From Bacillus niameyensis (lineage in GTDB: Bacteria > Bacillota > Bacilli > Bacillales > Bacillaceae_C): a DNA stretch of 64,000 bases. The translations under genes were made by a program, and so were the position numbers. The stretch covers positions 4,180,660 through 4,244,659 of the forward strand of contig NZ_LN831197.1 of assembly GCF_001375535.1 (NCBI RefSeq), in the 5' to 3' direction. Under the pieces are notes generated by a model. That model was not told where the DNA came from. It was given only the letters and a program-made list of their open reading frames with translations, and ran no database searches. This document shows, piece after piece, positions 8,346 to 17,079 of the stretch. Each line of letters begins with the position of its first letter. The stretch's first letter is position 1.

Positions 8346-9833
8346 ATGCAAGAAGCAATCCCCAATTTTCTTTTACAAAGGGCTTATTTGACTCCAGATC
8401 GCAAAGCTCTAGTATTTGAAGAAAGAACCTGGACTTTTCGTGAAATGGCAGAAATTGTCCAAGAATTTACTAAAAGGCTAGCTTCTTTATCGATAAAACG
8501 ACATGATCGCGTTGCAATCTTAATGAAAAACCGCCCAGATATGGTTTTTATTATTCATGCCCTTCAACAAATAGGAGTGGATATAGTCTTTCTCAACTTT
8601 CGATTAACTGCATCAGAGTTACAATTTCAATTGGAAGACAGTGAAACAAAAGTATTGATCTATGATGAGGATTTTTCAAAGATTGCTGAACAGTTACAAC
8701 AATTGAAAGCAGATATGAATAGCTTTACTCCGATACAATTACGTACACTTCCATTGCAAGAAATCGAAATAAGAAATGAATTTCTACTTGATGAAGTTTG
8801 TTCAATTATGTACACTTCGGGAACGACAGGCAAGCCTAAAGGTGTGCTGCAATCTTTCGGAAATCATTGGTGGAGTGCTGTTGGTTCTTCATTGAATCTT
8901 GGGCTTCGGGAGAATGACGCATGGCTTTGTGCTGTTCCGCTTTTTCATATTAGTGGCATGTCCATTTTGATGAGGAGTATAATCTACGGAATGCCAGTCT
9001 ATTTAATGGAACAGTTTGATGAAAAAAAGGCGAATCAGTTGCTTTGCAGTGGGCAAATAACGATTATGTCGGTAGTTTCGGCTATGTTGAACCGAATGCT
9101 AGATGATTTAGATGATGAAGGATATCATAGCGCTGTTCGATGTATGCTTCTAGGAGGAGGACCAGCGCCTCGCCCGCTTCTTGAAAAATGTGTTGATAAA
9201 GGGATACCAATTTTTCAAACATACGGAATGACTGAAACATCTTCGCAAATAGCAACTCTTTCACCAGAAGATTGTTTGAAAAAGTTGGGATCGGCAGGAA
9301 AGCCGCTTTTCCCTGCACAAATTAAAGTAGTGGATGGGAACGGGGAACTTTTAGAAGCTGGACAAATAGGAGAAATTCAATTAAAGGGGCCGAACATTAC
9401 AGCTGGTTATTTAAATCGGCCAGATGCGAATGCGTCAACCTTTGATCAAGGGTGGCTAAAAACAGGTGATTTGGGCTATTTGGATGAGGAAGGATTTTTA
9501 TATGTTGTGGACCGCCGTTCTGATTTAATCATCTCCGGTGGCGAAAATATATATCCCGCAGAAATAGAAGAAGTATTAATGGCTCATCACGCTGTAGTGG
9601 AAGCAGGCGTGACGGGGATAGATGATCCGACATGGGGACAAGTTCCTTATGCTTTCGTTGTGTTAAAGAAGCATGCAGAAGAAAAGAATATTCTTCAATT
9701 TTGCGATGAGCGATTGGCGCGTTATAAAATACCAAAGAGAATTATTCAAGTTAATACTTTGCCGAGGAATGCTTCGAATAAGTTGTTAAGGCGAGAGCTT
9801 ATTTATTATGTAGAAGGTGGGCGCTCTCAATGA
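8346..9833 (+). CDS. menE: o-Succinylbenzoate-CoA ligase MenE
   Basis: A 495-aa acyl-CoA synthetase of the ANL superfamily that adenylates o-succinylbenzoate and transfers it to CoA. The P-loop-like motif YTSGTTGKPKG is near residue 157, QTYGMTETSSQ near 295, the hinge segment LKTGDLGYLDEEGFLYVVDR near 375 and a C-terminal catalytic lysine region (SNKLLRREL) near 480. AAGGGAAGTG lies before the ATG. The stop overlaps menC in ATGA. Confidence 0.95.
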   Translation: MQEAIPNFLLQRAYLTPDRKALVFEERTWTFREMAEIVQEFTKRLASLSIKRHDRVAILMKNRPDMVFIIHALQQIGVDIVFLNFRLTASELQFQLEDSETKVLIYDEDFSKIAEQLQQLKADMNSFTPIQLRTLPLQEIEIRNEFLLDEVCSIMYTSGTTGKPKGVLQSFGNHWWSAVGSSLNLGLRENDAWLCAVPLFHISGMSILMRSIIYGMPVYLMEQFDEKKANQLLCSGQITIMSVVSAMLNRMLDDLDDEGYHSAVRCMLLGGGPAPRPLLEKCVDKGIPIFQTYGMTETSSQIATLSPEDCLKKLGSAGKPLFPAQIKVVDGNGELLEAGQIGEIQLKGPNITAGYLNRPDANASTFDQGWLKTGDLGYLDEEGFLYVVDRRSDLIISGGENIYPAEIEEVLMAHHAVVEAGVTGIDDPTWGQVPYAFVVLKKHAEEKNILQFCDERLARYKIPKRIIQVNTLPRNASNKLLRRELIYYVEGGRSQ

Positions 9834-10936
9834 TGTATATCAAAAAAGCACGGCTATCTATTATTTCCATGCCTTTGAAAAAGCCATTTTCTACTCATTT
9901 AGGTGTTGTGAAGAATCGAGAAGCGATCATCGTAGAGTTAATCGATCAGGACGGTGTAGCAGGATTTGGGGAAACAGTAGCATTCTCCTCCCCGTGGTAT
10001 ACAGAAGAAACGGTGAAGACAGCCTTTCATATTCAAAAGGATTTTTTATTACCGAAGCTTATGGAACAACCGGTGGAACATCCTCGCGATTTAACTAATG
10101 TATTTTCTTTTATTCGACGGAATGAAATGGCGAAAAGTGGAGTAGAAACAGCTCTTTGGGATCTTTATAGTAAACGAATGGGGAAACCACTTTCTGAATC
10201 GCTCGGAGGAACCCGCAATGAAGTTCTTGCTGGGGCAGTTGTGGCAACACAAAGTATCAATGAGGCATTGCGTCAGATTGAGCAGTTTTCTACAAGTGGC
10301 TATGAGCGCATAAAAATAAAGATTAGTCCTGAGAATGATATAGAGTTTTTAAAAGCTATTCGAAAGGTTTTTCCGGATGTACCGTTAATGGTTGATGCCA
10401 ATTCGGCTTATACACTTCAGGATATCGAACATCTCCGTACATTGGATGAATTTAACCTAATCATGATTGAGCAACCACTCCGGGTGACAGATATTGTAGA
10501 GCATGCAAAGTTACAGAAACAGCTTCAAACACCGATTTGTTTAGATGAAAGCATCACAAGTGTACATGATGTCAAGAGCGCTATTCAGCTTGGAAGTTGT
10601 CAAGTAGTGAATATTAAAGTCGGTCGGGTTGGTGGTTTACAAAATGCAAAACAAATACATGATCTCTGTGTAGAAAATGAAATTGCAGTTTGGTGCGGTG
10701 GAATGATTGAATTCGGTATTTCGAAAGCACATAGCATCGCGATTGCTTCACTCCCCGGTTTTTCCATCCCAGGTGACCTTTCTTCATCAAATCATTATTG
10801 GGAGGAAGATATTATCGAGCCCTTGATAGAAATGAAGAATGGGAAGATTGTTGTTCCTAATGGTCCTGGACTCGGTTTTTCCTTGAATTTAAAAAGAATG
10901 AAAGAGATAACACTGTATAAGGAAGAGTTTGTATAA
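9830..10936 (+). CDS. menC: o-Succinylbenzoate synthase MenC
   Basis: A 368-aa enolase-superfamily enzyme that dehydrates SHCHC to o-succinylbenzoate. The muconate-lactonizing-type barrel shows the paired lysines in KIKISP near residue 163, metal ligands in VDANSAY, IEQPL and LDESI, and the second-face lysine in NIKVGRVGG. Many members also racemise N-succinylamino acids; the men context makes OSB synthesis the primary call. The start is ATG 9830, overlapping the menE stop; a second ATG follows directly. Confidence 0.94.
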   Translation: MMYIKKARLSIISMPLKKPFSTHLGVVKNREAIIVELIDQDGVAGFGETVAFSSPWYTEETVKTAFHIQKDFLLPKLMEQPVEHPRDLTNVFSFIRRNEMAKSGVETALWDLYSKRMGKPLSESLGGTRNEVLAGAVVATQSINEALRQIEQFSTSGYERIKIKISPENDIEFLKAIRKVFPDVPLMVDANSAYTLQDIEHLRTLDEFNLIMIEQPLRVTDIVEHAKLQKQLQTPICLDESITSVHDVKSAIQLGSCQVVNIKVGRVGGLQNAKQIHDLCVENEIAVWCGGMIEFGISKAHSIAIASLPGFSIPGDLSSSNHYWEEDIIEPLIEMKNGKIVVPNGPGLGFSLNLKRMKEITLYKEEFV

Positions 10937-10945
10937 CATTTAAAA

Positions 10946-10973
10946 GAGCACTTCTGCTAATGCAAAAGTGCTC
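10946..10973. terminator. Shared hairpin between convergent menC and znuA
   Basis: GAGCACTT pairs with AAGTGCTC across a 12-nt loop. A TTTTAAAT tract follows on the minus strand, so it fits znuA best but can serve both genes. Confidence 0.7.
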
Positions 10974-10992
10974 AAAGCATTTTTAAAAGACT

Positions 10993-11913
10993 TTAGTTCA
11001 GTGCCTCTTGTAAAGTATTTATATTTTTCTTCATAAGGGAGAAATACGTTTCATTGTTCTTAATGTCGTCATCTGTTAATACAGCGAGATTGTGAATGTG
11101 CAGAATATTAGTATTTGATTCCTTTTGAAGGACACCTGCTAAGCGGGAATTAATGTTCTGCTCTACTAAAATATATGGGATGTTTTTCTCGTTAATAGTT
11201 TCGACAATTTCCTGTAATTTCTTTTGCGAAGGTTCCTCAGATGAAGAAATCCCTGCGATGGCGATTTGTTCTAAGCCATATCGTGTTTCCCAATAACTAT
11301 AAGCAGCATGCGCGACAACGAACTCTTTTCGTTTTGAACTTTCCGCCATTTTTATAAAGTCTTCATTCAAGCTATCTAATTCCTCGGCTAGTTCTTGATA
11401 ATTTTTTTCGAATTTTACCTTCTGATCCGGCTGTAATTCAACTAAGTTATTTAAAATTTGCTCCGCCATTTCTTTTGCATAAATGGGGTCAATCCAAAGA
11501 TGAGGATTTATACCCCCATGATCATGTCCATCGTGATCATTATGTTCATCTTCATCATGTTCTAAAGAAATTTTCTCCCCAACAGCTTCCATCTTGACAT
11601 GCTCATTTTTCAACGTAGTTTCCGCTTTTTTAGCGAAACCTTCTAAATCATATCCAATATATAGGAAAAGATCGGCATCAGCTAAATTCATCATATCTTT
11701 TTGAGAAGGTTCAAAAGTATGTTCGTCTGATCCAGGTGGATAGACGCTTTTTGCAATTGTATCTTCGCCGCCAATACGTTCAGCAAAGTACTGGAGCGGA
11801 TAAACAGTTGTATATATAACCATTTTCCCATCTTCATGTTGTTCGTTATTGCCACAGGCGGCCATCAACAGAAGAAAAGAAATAGGTAAGAGCCATAAAA
11901 TAAATTTATTCAT
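10993..11913 (-). CDS. znuA: Zinc ABC transporter substrate-binding lipoprotein
   Basis: A 306-aa cluster A-I binding protein (ZnuA/AdcA type). A lipoprotein signal ends in LLLMAACGNN. Metal-ligand histidines occur in GSDEHTFEPS, HLWIDP and AHAAYSYW, and a His/Asp-rich loop near residues 118-132 (HDEDEHNDHDGHDH) is typical of zinc rather than manganese binders. ATG 11913 is chosen because GGAGG lies 5 nt upstream; an upstream in-frame start at 12000 would read through the Zur box. The membrane and ATPase components are not in this window. Confidence 0.93.
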   Translation of the reverse strand: MNKFILWLLPISFLLLMAACGNNEQHEDGKMVIYTTVYPLQYFAERIGGEDTIAKSVYPPGSDEHTFEPSQKDMMNLADADLFLYIGYDLEGFAKKAETTLKNEHVKMEAVGEKISLEHDEDEHNDHDGHDHGGINPHLWIDPIYAKEMAEQILNNLVELQPDQKVKFEKNYQELAEELDSLNEDFIKMAESSKRKEFVVAHAAYSYWETRYGLEQIAIAGISSSEEPSQKKLQEIVETINEKNIPYILVEQNINSRLAGVLQKESNTNILHIHNLAVLTDDDIKNNETYFSLMKKNINTLQEALN

Positions 11914-11936
11914 GGTAGCCTCCATTCTCTCGGTGT

Positions 11937-11957
11937 AAATAGTAATGATTACGATTT
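11937..11957. promoter_or_regulatory. Zur box upstream of znuA
   Basis: The palindrome AAATAGTAAT-G-ATTACGATTT matches the Bacillus Zur operator (AAATCGTAATNATTACGATTT) with one change. It lies 24 bp before the znuA start, so zinc-replete Zur should repress the gene. Confidence 0.9.
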
Positions 11958-12080
11958 GTATTCCGGAATTTATCTTACTGGATTTTACGATGAAAAGCAA
12001 GCAAGAAATTCATCATTCATGTGAAAAAATATTACTCCTCAGTAGGAGGGCACTGAAAAAGTCCGAGTCTCGAGGCCATT

Positions 12081-12497
12081 GGTTCCTTTTTTTTCCGCGA
12101 ACGGTCCGTGATAAAGCATCTCATGTCCCATAGTTTCCTTTTTTTACCGCGAACGGTCCGTGATAAAGCGTCTCATGTCCCGTAGGTTCCTTTTTTTTCC
12201 GCGAACGGTCCATGATAAAGCATCTCATGTCCCATAGGCGCCTCTTTTTTCGACGAACGGTCCGTGATAAAGCGTCTTATGTCCCGTAGGTTCCTTTTTT
12301 TTCCGCGAACGGTCCATGATAAAGCATCTCATGTCCCGTAGTATCCTTTTTTTTCCGCGAACGATCCGTGATAAAGCGTCTCATGTCCCGTAGTATCCTT
12401 TTTTTTCCGCGAACGGTCCGTGATAAAGCATCTCATGTCCCGTAGGCGCCCTTTTTTTCGACGAACGGTACATGAAAAAGTGTCTCATGTCCTGCTT
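12081..12497. repeat. Tandem array of eight 52-bp hairpin units
   Basis: The anchor GAACGGT recurs at 12099, 12151, 12203, 12255, 12307, 12359, 12411 and 12463, always exactly 52 bp apart. Each unit has a potential hairpin, ACGG-TC-CRTGA against TCATG-TC-CCGT with a 9-nt loop and a symmetric 2x2 internal loop, then a linker containing seven or eight T. Units differ by a few point changes (for example GTGATAAAGCG versus ATGATAAAGCA). The flank 12500-12560 holds a shorter degenerate repeat around TTGAAAGAATCC. No coding potential is credible. Confidence 0.95.
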
Positions 12498-12651
12498 GGA
12501 AAATTGAAAGAATCCTTAAAAGTTGAAAAATCCCTCTCTAAGTTGAAAGAATTCCTTATGAATCTTAAGAGATTATGCCTCATAAAAAGTATAAAATCTC
12601 ATCTTCAAATAAAAAAACTTCCCAACTTACAGGGATTCCCTTTAAACTCGG
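12498..12651. other. AT-rich spacer after the repeat array
   Basis: Three loose copies of TTGAAARAATYC about 20 bp apart fill 12505-12558; the rest is AT-rich with no supported gene. Confidence 0.4.
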
Positions 12652-12879
12652 TTATTTTTCTTTCTTTTCAGGAACATGGTCAATGCCTCCAGGATGAAAG
12701 GGATGGCATTTACCTATTCTTTTAATCGTCAGCCAACCGCCGCGGATGGCACCAAAACGTTGAATAGCTTCTAGTCCATATTGGGAACAAGTCGGATAAA
12801 AGCGGCAGGTAGGAGGTTTCAGTGGAGAAATGAATTTTCGATAAAAACGAATGATCATTAAAAAGAGAGATTTTAACAT
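12652..12879 (-). CDS. yidD: Membrane protein insertion efficiency factor YidD
   Basis: A small (75 aa) amphipathic membrane-associated protein that aids YidC-dependent insertion; the B. subtilis counterpart is YtjA. The family core is complete: [25 protein letters not shown] with its three cysteines, [22 protein letters not shown] 12879 is chosen because the family normally starts just before this helix and a TATACT box at 12923-12928 would leave almost no leader for the upstream ATG at 12909; that longer form adds ten residues. Confidence 0.92.
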   Translation of the reverse strand: MLKSLFLMIIRFYRKFISPLKPPTCRFYPTCSQYGLEAIQRFGAIRGGWLTIKRIGKCHPFHPGGIDHVPEKKEK

Positions 12880-13037
12880 GTGCAAAACTTCTTTCACCGA
12901 ATTTAACATCTTTCATTATTCTAGTATAAAAGAAAGGAAACAAGCAAATAATGAATCTTTATTTTCAACTGATGCAGGGTTTTATCGAAATTAAACGAAT
13001 ATTAATGTCTAGTCCATTTTAGGAGGCGGTTATTGCA

Positions 13038-13256
13038 ATGAATGAACAAAGTGCCAAAAATAAAATTGCATGGGAATATAGAGCTTATGAATTTTGGAAT
13101 ACGCGATATGGCCATCCTCAATTGAAGGCAAAGCAAATAATCCAAAATCCAAAAGAACGGTTGAAAAATCATCAACATTATTTTGAAAACATCACAGGGA
13201 AGAAGATTGCCAATCTTTGTGGCTCCAATGAAAGAAAGGCAGTTCCTCTTTTTTGA
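13038..13256 (+). pseudogene. Truncated class I SAM-dependent methyltransferase
   Basis: The 72-residue reading frame resembles only the N-terminus of a Bacillus class I methyltransferase: WEYRAYEFWNTRYG, a helical stretch, then GKKIANLCGSNERKAVPL, where motif I normally reads LLGSNGRKAVPLALLG. A stop follows at once, before the rest of the SAM-binding fold. The ribosome binding site (AGGAGG, 12 nt before ATG) is intact, so a short peptide could still be made, but a working enzyme is not possible. No remainder of the gene is seen downstream. Confidence 0.75.
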
Positions 13257-13372
13257 AAAATTCAATCATAAAAATGGATGGAACAAAGATAGCATTTATT
13301 GAGAATTAGACCGGGTATGCAAAAGTTTATCTAAGTACGTTGCGTATGTGAATTTGTGAAAAGGAGACAGTT

Positions 13373-13912
13373 ATGATTCAACTAAAATATTTTGAGCGTT
13401 CTGATTTTAAACAACTGATTCAATGGATTAAAACTCCAGAATTCCTACTCCAATGGGGTGGGCCTGGGTTTAATTATCCGCTTGATGAAGTTCAGTTGGA
13501 AAAATATATAGAAAGCGCCAACAAGGAAGGATCAGAAACTTTTGTTTATAAAGTCATAGATAATGAAACTGAAAATGTAATTGGCCATATTTCATTAGGG
13601 AAAATTGATAGGAAAAATAAGTCTGCTAGAGTTGGAAAAGTATTAGTCGGTGATAAAAATACAAGGGGCAAGGGAATAGGACAGCAAATGATAAAGGAAA
13701 CCCTAAAAATTGCATTCGATGAGCTTCATTTGCACCGAGTAGGTCTGGGGGGGTTTGACTTTAATGTTACGGCCATCGCCTGTTATGAAAAAGCAGGTTT
13801 TATAAAAGAGGGGTTACTAAGAGATTCAAGGAAACACGGTAATGAATATTGGAGTTTATGGGAAATGAGTATTTTAGAGAATGAATGGGCAAAAAGAAGA
13901 AATATTTTGTGA
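13373..13912 (+). CDS. GNAT family N-acetyltransferase (RimJ/RimL type)
   Basis: A 179-aa acetyltransferase of the GNAT fold. The acetyl-CoA binding motif A is GDKNTRGKGIGQQMIKETL (residues about 98-116), preceded by beta strands with GHISLG and followed by ACYEKAGFIKEGLLRD, the usual motif B of RimJ/RimL-like proteins. AAAAGGAG lies 6 nt before the start. The substrate is unknown. It opens a run of same-strand genes of similar small-enzyme type. Confidence 0.88.
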   Translation: MIQLKYFERSDFKQLIQWIKTPEFLLQWGGPGFNYPLDEVQLEKYIESANKEGSETFVYKVIDNETENVIGHISLGKIDRKNKSARVGKVLVGDKNTRGKGIGQQMIKETLKIAFDELHLHRVGLGGFDFNVTAIACYEKAGFIKEGLLRDSRKHGNEYWSLWEMSILENEWAKRRNIL

Positions 13913-13948
13913 AAAAGCTAAAGTAAACAAAATAGTGAGGTGAGCGTT

Positions 13949-14308
13949 ATGGATTTAATCAAACTACGTCCATTTATTCCTTCAGGTGAAGATTATCCTC
14001 AAGCAAAGCGTTTTTTTGAAGACCTTGGTTTTCAAAAAATGTATTCGGATAGTGGACTTACTATATTTCGATTGGATGAACAAGAATTTTATCTCCAAAA
14101 TTTTCATAACGAAGAATTTCAAAGTAACTTTATGGTTGAATTGCTCGTCCCAGACCTTGATGAGTGGTGGACTAATATCCAGAATAACATTCAAAATAAA
14201 AATTATCCGATTAAGGTGAAGGAACCAACAGAATACCCTTGGGGAAAACGGGAAATCCATTTAATAGATCCTTCAGGTGTATGTTGGCATATCGCGGAAT
14301 CAAAATAA
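13949..14308 (+). CDS. VOC superfamily protein (glyoxalase/bleomycin resistance type)
   Basis: A 119-aa single VOC unit with paired beta-alpha-beta-beta-beta modules: FIPSGEDYPQAKRFFEDLGF at the N-terminus and WGKREIHLIDPSGVCWHIAE at the C-terminus. ATG 13949 is preferred over GTG 13940 because GAGGTGA lies 5-6 nt before it. Such stand-alone proteins act as dimers in metal-dependent isomerisation, dioxygenation or antibiotic binding; nothing here identifies the ligand. Confidence 0.82.
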   Translation: MDLIKLRPFIPSGEDYPQAKRFFEDLGFQKMYSDSGLTIFRLDEQEFYLQNFHNEEFQSNFMVELLVPDLDEWWTNIQNNIQNKNYPIKVKEPTEYPWGKREIHLIDPSGVCWHIAESK

Positions 14309-14382
14309 AGCTTTTACTGCTAGGACTTATAAAAGGGGATAGTCTAGTAGCCAAAAGGTAATCAAATTATTGGAGGAGCTTA

Positions 14383-15411
14383 ATGAAAGCAGAATTATTA
14401 AAACGTATAAAAGATATACAGAGTTGTAGTGATTTCTCAGGTACAGTCTTAGTCAAAGCAGAGGAAGTTTTAGCAGCAGTAAGCTACGGATATGCTAATC
14501 GTTCTGAAAAGATAACGAATAAACCAACCACTCGGTTTGGTATCGCGTCAGGCTGCAAGCTATTTACAGGCATAGCGATTTGTCAGCTTGTTGACGAGGG
14601 GAAAATTGCCTTTGATATGAAGTTGAACGAGTGTCTAGATGTACCTTTCCCACACTTTTCTGAAGAAATTACTATCCATCATTTATTAACACATACATCT
14701 GGAATACCAGATTACTTTGATGAGGAAGTAATGGATGACTTTGAAGAGTTATGGATTCAAAATCCAATGTATAGAATAAGAAGTTTAAAGGATTTTTTAC
14801 CATTATTTCAAAATCAATCTATGAAATATAGAGTAGGAGAGAGATTTCATTATAATAACGCAGGATATATCGTGCTTGGCTTAATTGTTGAACAAGCAAG
14901 TCAGATGAATTTTACGGATTATGTTCAAGAAAATATTTTTAAAAAAGCTAACGTGCTAGAGTCAGGCTATTTTGAATTGGATTCACTACCTTCCGATACC
15001 GCTCAAGGATATATTGATTACCCCGATCATACGTGGAAAACCAATATTTATTCATTACCTGTAAAAGGCGGCTCAGACGGAGGAGCATTTGTTACAGTTA
15101 ATGATATGGTTAAGCTCTGGGAAGCGCTTATGAGTAATCAACTTCTAAGTGAATCAACTACTAAATTGTTACTTACTCCCCATGCTCAAGTAGACGATGA
15201 TGGCAATTGGTATGGTTATGGTGTGTGGATTAAAACAAATGAAAAGAGCGTTATAAAGTATCATGTCATGGGCTATGACCCTGGCGTTAGCTTTCATTCT
15301 GCTTTTTATCCTACTATTGGAACTAAGGTTGTTGTATGTTCTAACAAATCAGAAGGCGCATATGAGATTATGCAAGGGATTGAAAATGAAATTAAGGTGA
15401 TGACATGCTAG
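14383..15411 (+). CDS. Serine hydrolase of the beta-lactamase/DD-peptidase fold
   Basis: A 342-aa class C beta-lactamase-like protein (Pfam Beta-lactamase type). The catalytic SxxK is Ser56-Gly-Cys-Lys59, followed by Tyr157-x-Asn159 in HYNNAGY. LLTHTSGIPDYF is a conserved family segment. No signal peptide is present, so it should be cytoplasmic and is more likely an esterase/amidase than a penicillin-resistance enzyme. Its last 7 nt overlap the following grpB-like gene. Confidence 0.87.
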   Translation: MKAELLKRIKDIQSCSDFSGTVLVKAEEVLAAVSYGYANRSEKITNKPTTRFGIASGCKLFTGIAICQLVDEGKIAFDMKLNECLDVPFPHFSEEITIHHLLTHTSGIPDYFDEEVMDDFEELWIQNPMYRIRSLKDFLPLFQNQSMKYRVGERFHYNNAGYIVLGLIVEQASQMNFTDYVQENIFKKANVLESGYFELDSLPSDTAQGYIDYPDHTWKTNIYSLPVKGGSDGGAFVTVNDMVKLWEALMSNQLLSESTTKLLLTPHAQVDDDGNWYGYGVWIKTNEKSVIKYHVMGYDPGVSFHSAFYPTIGTKVVVCSNKSEGAYEIMQGIENEIKVMTC

Positions 15412-15911
15412 GACTTCCAAAAGGTGAGGTTTTTTTAGTGCCTTGGACAGAAAAATGGAATGAAGAATTTTTTCGAGAGAAGGAGAAAATACAAAAGGAA
15501 ATTAATAAATATGTTGTTGATATTCACCATATTGGAAGTACAGCTGTAAAGGATCTAAGTGCAAAGCCGATCATTGACATCGCAGTTGAAATCAAAGTTT
15601 TTGGGGATGGGGAATATTGTGCTACACCTTTAGAAAAAATAGGCTACTCCTACAAAGGAACAAATATACTTCCAGAACGATATTATTTCAGCAAGGGTGA
15701 ACCAAGAACACATCAAATTCATATGTATCAAAGTGGAAGTATGTATCTAACGGATCAGTTGAAATTTAGAGATTATTTGAGAACGAATGATGCGGCAAGA
15801 ATTGAGTATGAACAGCTAAAAATGAGACTTTCAACAATCAATAAAAATGATAAACACAAATATGCAGATGAAAAAACGGATTTTGTTAAATCTATATTGG
15901 AGAAGATTTAA
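15405..15911 (+). CDS. GrpB family protein (nucleotidyltransferase-like), copy 1
   Basis: A 168-aa GrpB/UPF0157 protein: VDIHHIGSTAVKDLSAKPIIDIAV and the later HQIHMYQSG and LKFRDYLRTN segments are the family signature. The fold is related to nucleotidyltransferases, with GSTA and the IDI acidic pair at the active site; the biological role is poorly known. It overlaps the preceding hydrolase and has a paralogue at 20234. Some homologues are fused to or paired with kinases. Confidence 0.88.
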   Translation: MLGLPKGEVFLVPWTEKWNEEFFREKEKIQKEINKYVVDIHHIGSTAVKDLSAKPIIDIAVEIKVFGDGEYCATPLEKIGYSYKGTNILPERYYFSKGEPRTHQIHMYQSGSMYLTDQLKFRDYLRTNDAARIEYEQLKMRLSTINKNDKHKYADEKTDFVKSILEKI

Positions 15912-15963
15912 TTAAAGCCAGAGGAACAATTTCGGATCCTTTGGAGTAAAGAGGGATACACCT

Positions 15964-16965
15964 ATGGAACAAGAAATTATTGAACAATTTAATGTGGAAG
16001 TTAAAAGTATAGGAGCAAATAGATTTGGCATTTCCATTAATGACTTATTACATATTGGAAACTGGCAGAATTTCATATTCGAATATCAAAAAGAAAATCA
16101 GTGCTATATTTTGAGGTTTACTCCAAGTTCTCATCGCAGCGTTAATTTAGTAAAGGGAGAGATGGATTGGCTGCTTTATTTGGCTGGAAATGGCGTTTCT
16201 GTTTCCTGTCCTATCAAGTCTTTACGAGGAAATTATGTCGAAGTTGTTAATAGCAATAATATAGATTTTATTGTTACTTCTTTTGTAAAAGCAGAAGGTA
16301 AGAAAATTGGCTACCCTGATTGTTTACACGACACTAACCTATATTACAGACTTGGTAAGATTATGGGGAAGATTCATTCCTTATCTAAAGGATATGATCC
16401 CGATGATCAATCGATACGGAGACACGACTGGAGGCAGAACTATTACTTGCAACATATAGAAAAATATGTTCCAGCAGATCAACCTTTGGTGATTGAATCC
16501 AGTACCAATTTAATGAGTAGAATACACGAAAACATTACTAAGGATAAAAATTCGTATGGGCTTATTCACGGTGATATAGGTGTTGGAAATTTCCTCGTGA
16601 ACGGCGAAGGAACAATTACTCTTTTTGATTTTGATGAAGCTCAATATAGTTGGTTCGCTGAGGATATTGCCATTCCATTATATTATTTTGTTTATGTATT
16701 TGGCGGGGAAGATGGGAGATCGAATAGAGAATTTCAAGCCCGTCTTTTTATGGATCATTTCTTAAAAGGATATAAGGAAGAAAACTATTTCGATATAGAG
16801 TGGCTTAAACACATCCCGCTCTTCCTTCAATTAAGAGAAATCATTGTTTATGTAGGATGTTATCGCAGTTGGGATTTTTCGAACTTGGACCAATGGAGTA
16901 TCGATTGGTTAAGGGAAAGTAGATTAAGAATTGAAAATAACGAATCGGTAGTTAATATATGGTGA
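15964..16965 (+). CDS. Phosphotransferase family protein (aminoglycoside phosphotransferase-like)
   Basis: A 333-aa protein-kinase-like small-molecule phosphotransferase. The catalytic loop is LIHGDIGVGNFLV (HGDxxxxN) and the metal-binding DFD follows in LFDFDEAQYSWFAED. The N-lobe resembles APH and HSK2-type kinases. The acceptor is unknown; homologues phosphorylate antibiotics, homoserine or choline. It lies in the accessory run next to acetyltransferases, which is compatible with but does not prove a detoxifying role. Confidence 0.85.
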   Translation: MEQEIIEQFNVEVKSIGANRFGISINDLLHIGNWQNFIFEYQKENQCYILRFTPSSHRSVNLVKGEMDWLLYLAGNGVSVSCPIKSLRGNYVEVVNSNNIDFIVTSFVKAEGKKIGYPDCLHDTNLYYRLGKIMGKIHSLSKGYDPDDQSIRRHDWRQNYYLQHIEKYVPADQPLVIESSTNLMSRIHENITKDKNSYGLIHGDIGVGNFLVNGEGTITLFDFDEAQYSWFAEDIAIPLYYFVYVFGGEDGRSNREFQARLFMDHFLKGYKEENYFDIEWLKHIPLFLQLREIIVYVGCYRSWDFSNLDQWSIDWLRESRLRIENNESVVNIW

Positions 16966-17079
16966 AACGACAAAACTTATAGTAGAGTCTGCTAATTACT
17001 ATTAATCTCCTCTAACCAACAGGACTAATAGTAAATGAATATATGAGGATTATAAATTGGCGACAAGGAGCTTCACTTT

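Noticed and set aside
12081-12497. Possible CRISPR array
   Set aside because: The whole 52-bp unit is repeated; there are no unique spacers between short repeats and no cas genes. The same holds for the other two arrays.
12081-12497. Chain of eight rho-independent terminators
   Set aside because: The T run lies about nine bases after the stem and the stem has an internal loop, so it does not fit the usual terminator geometry, though weak termination cannot be excluded.
12420-12725. 101-codon plus-strand open frame at the end of the 52-bp array
   Set aside because: Starts in repeat sequence, has no ribosome binding site and runs over yidD on the other strand.
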